A stretch of 64,000 nt of DNA. Source: Marinilabiliaceae bacterium (GTDB taxonomy: Bacteria; Bacteroidota; Bacteroidia; Bacteroidales; Marinilabiliaceae). The position numbers and the translations under genes were made by a program. Positions 61,570-64,000 of this stretch are shown one piece after another (the stretch's first letter is position 1; each line of letters begins with the position of its first letter). The notes under the pieces were generated by a model. That model did no database searches and was not told where the DNA came from. It saw only the letters and a list, made by a program, of their open reading frames with translations. The stretch is from the NCBI GenBank assembly GCA_016933045.1, contig JAFGBR010000019.1, positions 25,556-89,555 on the forward strand, read 5' to 3'.

Positions 61570-63021
61570 ATGCTGAATATAAAAATAATATTTCGTTTTT
61601 TTGGTCTGGTTCTGGTAATCGAAGGGTTATTTATGTTATTAACATCATTAGTTTCATTGATTTATAATGAAAATGATTTGGTAGCGTTTTTGATTTCGGC
61701 ATTAATTTGTATTATTACCGGAGGCTCCATTGCATTGTTTACCGGAAATGCAAAACGGCAATTAGGTAAGCGTGAGGGGTATATTATGGTAACTATGATT
61801 TGGGTGGTCTTTTCTTTTTTTGGCTTGTTGCCTTTTTTAATAAGCGGTGCTATACCTTCTTTTACTGATGCTTTTTTTGAGACCATGTCGGGGTTTACTA
61901 CTACAGGTAGCTCAATATTAAATAATATTGAAGAATTACCACATGGAATATTGTTTTGGAGAAGTATTATTCAATGGCTGGGAGGAATGGGAATTATTGT
62001 ACTTTCATTAGCTATTTTACCTATACTTGGAGTTGGTGGGATGCAGTTGTTTGAAGCAGAAGTGCCAGGAATTACAGCAGATAAATTACATCCACGCATT
62101 ACTGATACCGCAAAACGATTGTGGTTAATATATGTTTCTTTTACAGCTATTGAAGCTGTTTTGTTGATTTTTGGTGGTATGTCGTTTTTTGATGCAGTTT
62201 GTCACTCATTTACAACCATGGCAACGGGAGGGTACAGTACAAAGCAAGCAAGTGTGGCGCATTGGGATTCGCCATATATACACTATGTAATTACTTTATT
62301 TATGTTTATTGCCGGGATGAATTTTACACTCTCGTATGCTATTTTTAAAGGAAAATTTGAAAGGCTTAAAGATAATGATGAGCTAAGGTTTTATTCGTTG
62401 GTTGTATTGATTTTTACTGTAATAATATCAGTGGCACTTTATTTTACCGAAATTGGTTATAGTGTTGAACGATCTTTTAGAGATGCATTATTCCAGGTGG
62501 TTTCAATTGTTACAACAACAGGTTATGCTACAGCCGATTATATGGCATGGGTGCCTTCGTTAAGTGTTTTGATTTTTTTATTGATGTTTTTTGGAGGATC
62601 AGCCGGTTCTACCGGTGGTGGTATTAAAATGGTTAGGATCCAATTGCTGATGAAGAATAGCCGAAATGAATTAAAACGACTTATTCATCCTAATGCAGTT
62701 ATACCGGTTCGGTTTAATGGGCGAGCAGTGCCTCAATCTATTTTATATAATGTACTGGCTTTTGTAGTTATTTATTTGATGATTGTTGGTGTTAGTATGA
62801 TAGTAATGTCAATGATGGGTTTTGATTTGCAAACATCATTGGGTGCCGTTGCTACATCTATTGGTAATATTGGTCCTGGATTAAATGAGTTGGGGCCGGC
62901 ATATAGTTTTTCCGAAATACCGGCTTTGGGAAAGTGGTTTTTATCGTTATTAATGCTTATTGGACGATTAGAGCTTTTTACAGTTATTGTTTTATTTTCA
63001 AGCCATTTTTGGAAGCATTAA
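61570..63021 (+). CDS. trkH: Trk potassium channel subunit TrkH
   Basis: Potassium-translocating membrane protein of 483 residues with repeated TM-pore-TM units. The selectivity filter-like segments are FTTTGSSI, FTTMATGGYS, VTTTGYATADY and TSIGNIGPG. Other landmarks are WLGGMGIIVLSLAILPILG and FGGSAGSTGGGIKMVR. It is gated by TrkA, encoded upstream. The stop codon is immediately followed by the stop of the convergent YrdC-family gene. Confidence 0.95.
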   Translation: MLNIKIIFRFFGLVLVIEGLFMLLTSLVSLIYNENDLVAFLISALICIITGGSIALFTGNAKRQLGKREGYIMVTMIWVVFSFFGLLPFLISGAIPSFTDAFFETMSGFTTTGSSILNNIEELPHGILFWRSIIQWLGGMGIIVLSLAILPILGVGGMQLFEAEVPGITADKLHPRITDTAKRLWLIYVSFTAIEAVLLIFGGMSFFDAVCHSFTTMATGGYSTKQASVAHWDSPYIHYVITLFMFIAGMNFTLSYAIFKGKFERLKDNDELRFYSLVVLIFTVIISVALYFTEIGYSVERSFRDALFQVVSIVTTTGYATADYMAWVPSLSVLIFLLMFFGGSAGSTGGGIKMVRIQLLMKNSRNELKRLIHPNAVIPVRFNGRAVPQSILYNVLAFVVIYLMIVGVSMIVMSMMGFDLQTSLGAVATSIGNIGPGLNELGPAYSFSEIPALGKWFLSLLMLIGRLELFTVIVLFSSHFWKH

Positions 63022-63636
63022 TTATAAGTTGAATTTACCTTTTCCTTGTCTTATTATCTCAAAATGATGATTGGTGCAGTTAATAATTGTTGATGGCTCA
63101 TTATCGCCGAATCCACCATCAATTACCATATCAACAACATCGCCATATTTTTCGTGAATCAGTTCGGGATCTGTTGTGTATTCTATAATCTCATCTTCAT
63201 CGTGAATTGAAGTTGATAATATTGGATTCCCAAGTTGATTTACCAGTTCACGTATAATGCTATTATCGGGAATTCTTATGCCTACTGTTTTCTTATTGTT
63301 TTTAAATATTTTTGGAACGTTATTGTTTGCTTCGAGAATAAATGTAAATGGTCCCGGAAAGTGTTTTTTCATCACCTTAAATGTTGTATTGTCGAGGGGT
63401 TTTACATAATCAGAGATGTGACTCAGGTCGTAACAAATAAAAGATAAATGATCTTTTTTCATATTGATACCTTTTAATTTGCAAACAGTTTCAACTGCCT
63501 TTGCGTTTTTAATGTCGCATCCCATCCCATATATGGTATCGGTTGGATAAATTACAATGCCTCCTTTTTTTAAGCATTCAACAACATCGGATATTGCTTT
63601 GGGATTTGGGTTTTCGGGAAAAATTTTTATTAACAT
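63022..63636 (-). CDS. YrdC/Sua5-family threonylcarbamoyl-AMP synthase-like protein
   Basis: Protein of 204 residues from ATG 63636 ([12 protein letters not shown]). The YrdC fold is indicated by [18 protein letters not shown], the [16 protein letters not shown] segment, [19 protein letters not shown] and [13 protein letters not shown]. It lacks the Sua5 C-terminal domain. It makes TC-AMP from Thr, bicarbonate and ATP for the TsaD pathway, or is the YciO-type paralogue. A longer frame beginning at 63711 is rejected because it would start inside the tRNA operon terminator. It is transcribed on the same strand as the tRNAs but beyond their terminator. Confidence 0.88.
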   Translation of the reverse strand: MLIKIFPENPNPKAISDVVECLKKGGIVIYPTDTIYGMGCDIKNAKAVETVCKLKGINMKKDHLSFICYDLSHISDYVKPLDNTTFKVMKKHFPGPFTFILEANNNVPKIFKNNKKTVGIRIPDNSIIRELVNQLGNPILSTSIHDEDEIIEYTTDPELIHEKYGDVVDMVIDGGFGDNEPSTIINCTNHHFEIIRQGKGKFNL

Positions 63637-63698
63637 GGTTGTCGGTTTAGATTTATTTATAATATATAACAAAGTTGATAAAAAGGAAATAGGTAATA

Positions 63699-63727
63699 CA
63701 AAAAAAGCCACCTTTTAAGGTGGCTTT
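63699..63727 (-). terminator. Terminator of the tRNA cluster
   Basis: AAAGCCACC and GGTGGCTTT pair around TTTTAA, and on the minus strand a T7 run follows, just after tRNA-Gly. Confidence 0.92.
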
Positions 63728-63728
63728 G

Positions 63729-63801
63729 AGCGGGAAACGGGGTTCAAACCCGCGACCCTCAGCTTGGAAGGCTGATGCTCTATCAACTGAGCTACTCCCG
63801 C
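63729..63801 (-). tRNA. tRNA-Gly (anticodon TCC)
   Basis: Full cloverleaf on the minus strand: acceptor GCGGGAG with TTCCCGC, D-arm GCTCAGTTGATAGAGC, anticodon stem TCAGC/GCTGA with loop CTTCCAA, and T-loop GTTTGAACC. Discriminator U as in other bacterial tRNA-Gly(UCC). CCA is not encoded. Confidence 0.97.
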
Positions 63802-63833
63802 ATTAACAATGCAAAAAAACATTTGCAAGTTTG

Positions 63834-63907
63834 AGCCAGTAGAGGGATTCGAACCCACGGCCTGCTGATTACAAATCAGCTGCTCTGACCAACTGAGCTA
63901 CACTGGC
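63834..63907 (-). tRNA. tRNA-Thr (anticodon TGT)
   Basis: Cloverleaf on the minus strand: acceptor GCCAGTG with TACTGGC, D-arm GCTCAGTTGGTCAGAGC, anticodon stem GCTGA/TCAGC with loop TTTGTAA, T-arm GTGGGTTCGAATCCC-type. CCA is not encoded. Confidence 0.97.
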
Positions 63908-63916
63908 ATTGTTGAG

Positions 63917-63999
63917 TGGGGAGAGGAGGATTCGAACCTCCGAAGTCGTAAGACAACTGAGTTACAGTCAGTCCCATTTGGCCACTCTGGTATCTCCCC
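63917..63999 (-). tRNA. tRNA-Tyr (anticodon GTA)
   Basis: Cloverleaf with a long variable arm: acceptor GGGGAGA with TCTCCCC, anticodon stem ACTGA/TCAGT with loop CTGTAAC, variable arm near GTCTTACGAC, T-arm GGAGGTTCGAATCCTCC. First base at 63999, so the gene is complete. It leads the Tyr-Thr-Gly cluster in this window. Confidence 0.97.
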
Positions 64000-64000
64000 A

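Noticed and set aside
63637..63711. N-terminal extension of the YrdC-family protein (start near 63711)
   Set aside because: It would begin inside the tRNA terminator hairpin, and its residues match nothing in the family. ATG 63636 is used.
1..64000. CRISPR arrays, insertion sequences, prophage, rRNA genes, replication origin
   Set aside because: No regularly spaced repeats, transposase motifs, phage structural genes, rRNA sequence or DnaA-box cluster were noticed on reading the window.

Overview
The window reads as chromosome of an AT-rich member of the Bacteroidota, probably a marine Bacteroidales/Marinilabiliales-type organism. Supporting signs are type IX secretion (T9SS) C-terminal sorting domains, a TonB-dependent receptor with a carboxypeptidase-regulatory-like N-terminus, an ECF sigma factor next to a one-TM/beta-barrel protein, TAnnTTTG-type -7 promoter elements, few Shine-Dalgarno sites, and Bacteroidota-style Wza/Wzc and ComEC proteins. 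No insertion sequence, prophage, CRISPR array or rRNA was seen. The lineage below phylum is an inference.

Layout. 0-8.5 kb: the 3' part of malate dehydrogenase, an ExbB-ExbD-TonB/TolA energy-transduction operon and a giant TamB-like protein (minus strand), then tsaD. 8.6-12.3 kb: a compact plus-strand operon of a PqqD/RRE-like protein, a 64-residue proline-rich peptide, an HPr-kinase-like protein, a SipW-like S26 peptidase and an ABC exporter. It looks like an unclassified peptide (RiPP-like) modification and export system and is the most interesting locus here. 12.3-16.5 kb: ECF sigma factor with its barrel partner, smpB, a Yip1 protein and miaA. 16.8-28 kb: a signalling island holding a nucleotide-cyclase-like/HD fusion, two chemoreceptors, CheW, CheA, a NarL-type two-component system and an orphan receiver. 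28-36.7 kb: metallophosphoesterase, Ser/Thr kinase plus S9 peptidase lipoprotein, a 630-bp gap that may encode a small RNA, a small secreted protein, tRNA-processing enzymes and two thioredoxins.

36.8-39.5 kb: two TPP riboswitches in tandem ahead of a TonB-dependent receptor, presumably an outer-membrane thiamine importer. 39.5-46.3 kb: an MBOAT acyltransferase with a membrane-anchored SGNH-like partner, two further SGNH-like secreted proteins and a T9SS-exported beta-helix protein, all suggesting extracellular glycan modification. 46.5-58 kb: an exopolysaccharide locus with a WbpM/CapD-type dehydratase, a lipoprotein, an unusual cassette of acyl carrier protein, asparagine synthetase, NAD-synthetase-like amidotransferase and acyl-AMP ligase, then Wza-like export and Wzc-like kinase proteins. 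58-63.6 kb: ComEC-like channel, TrkA-TrkH potassium uptake and a YrdC/Sua5 protein. The window ends with a minus-strand tRNA-Tyr, tRNA-Thr, tRNA-Gly cluster and its terminator.

Functional links: the ExbB/ExbD/TonB-like proteins could energise the receptor controlled by the TPP riboswitches. TsaD and the YrdC protein both belong to t6A tRNA modification. SmpB, MiaA, the CCA enzyme and the SpoU methyltransferase add further RNA-related functions. The receptors, CheW and CheA form a partial chemosensory pathway with no CheY, CheR or CheB in the window.
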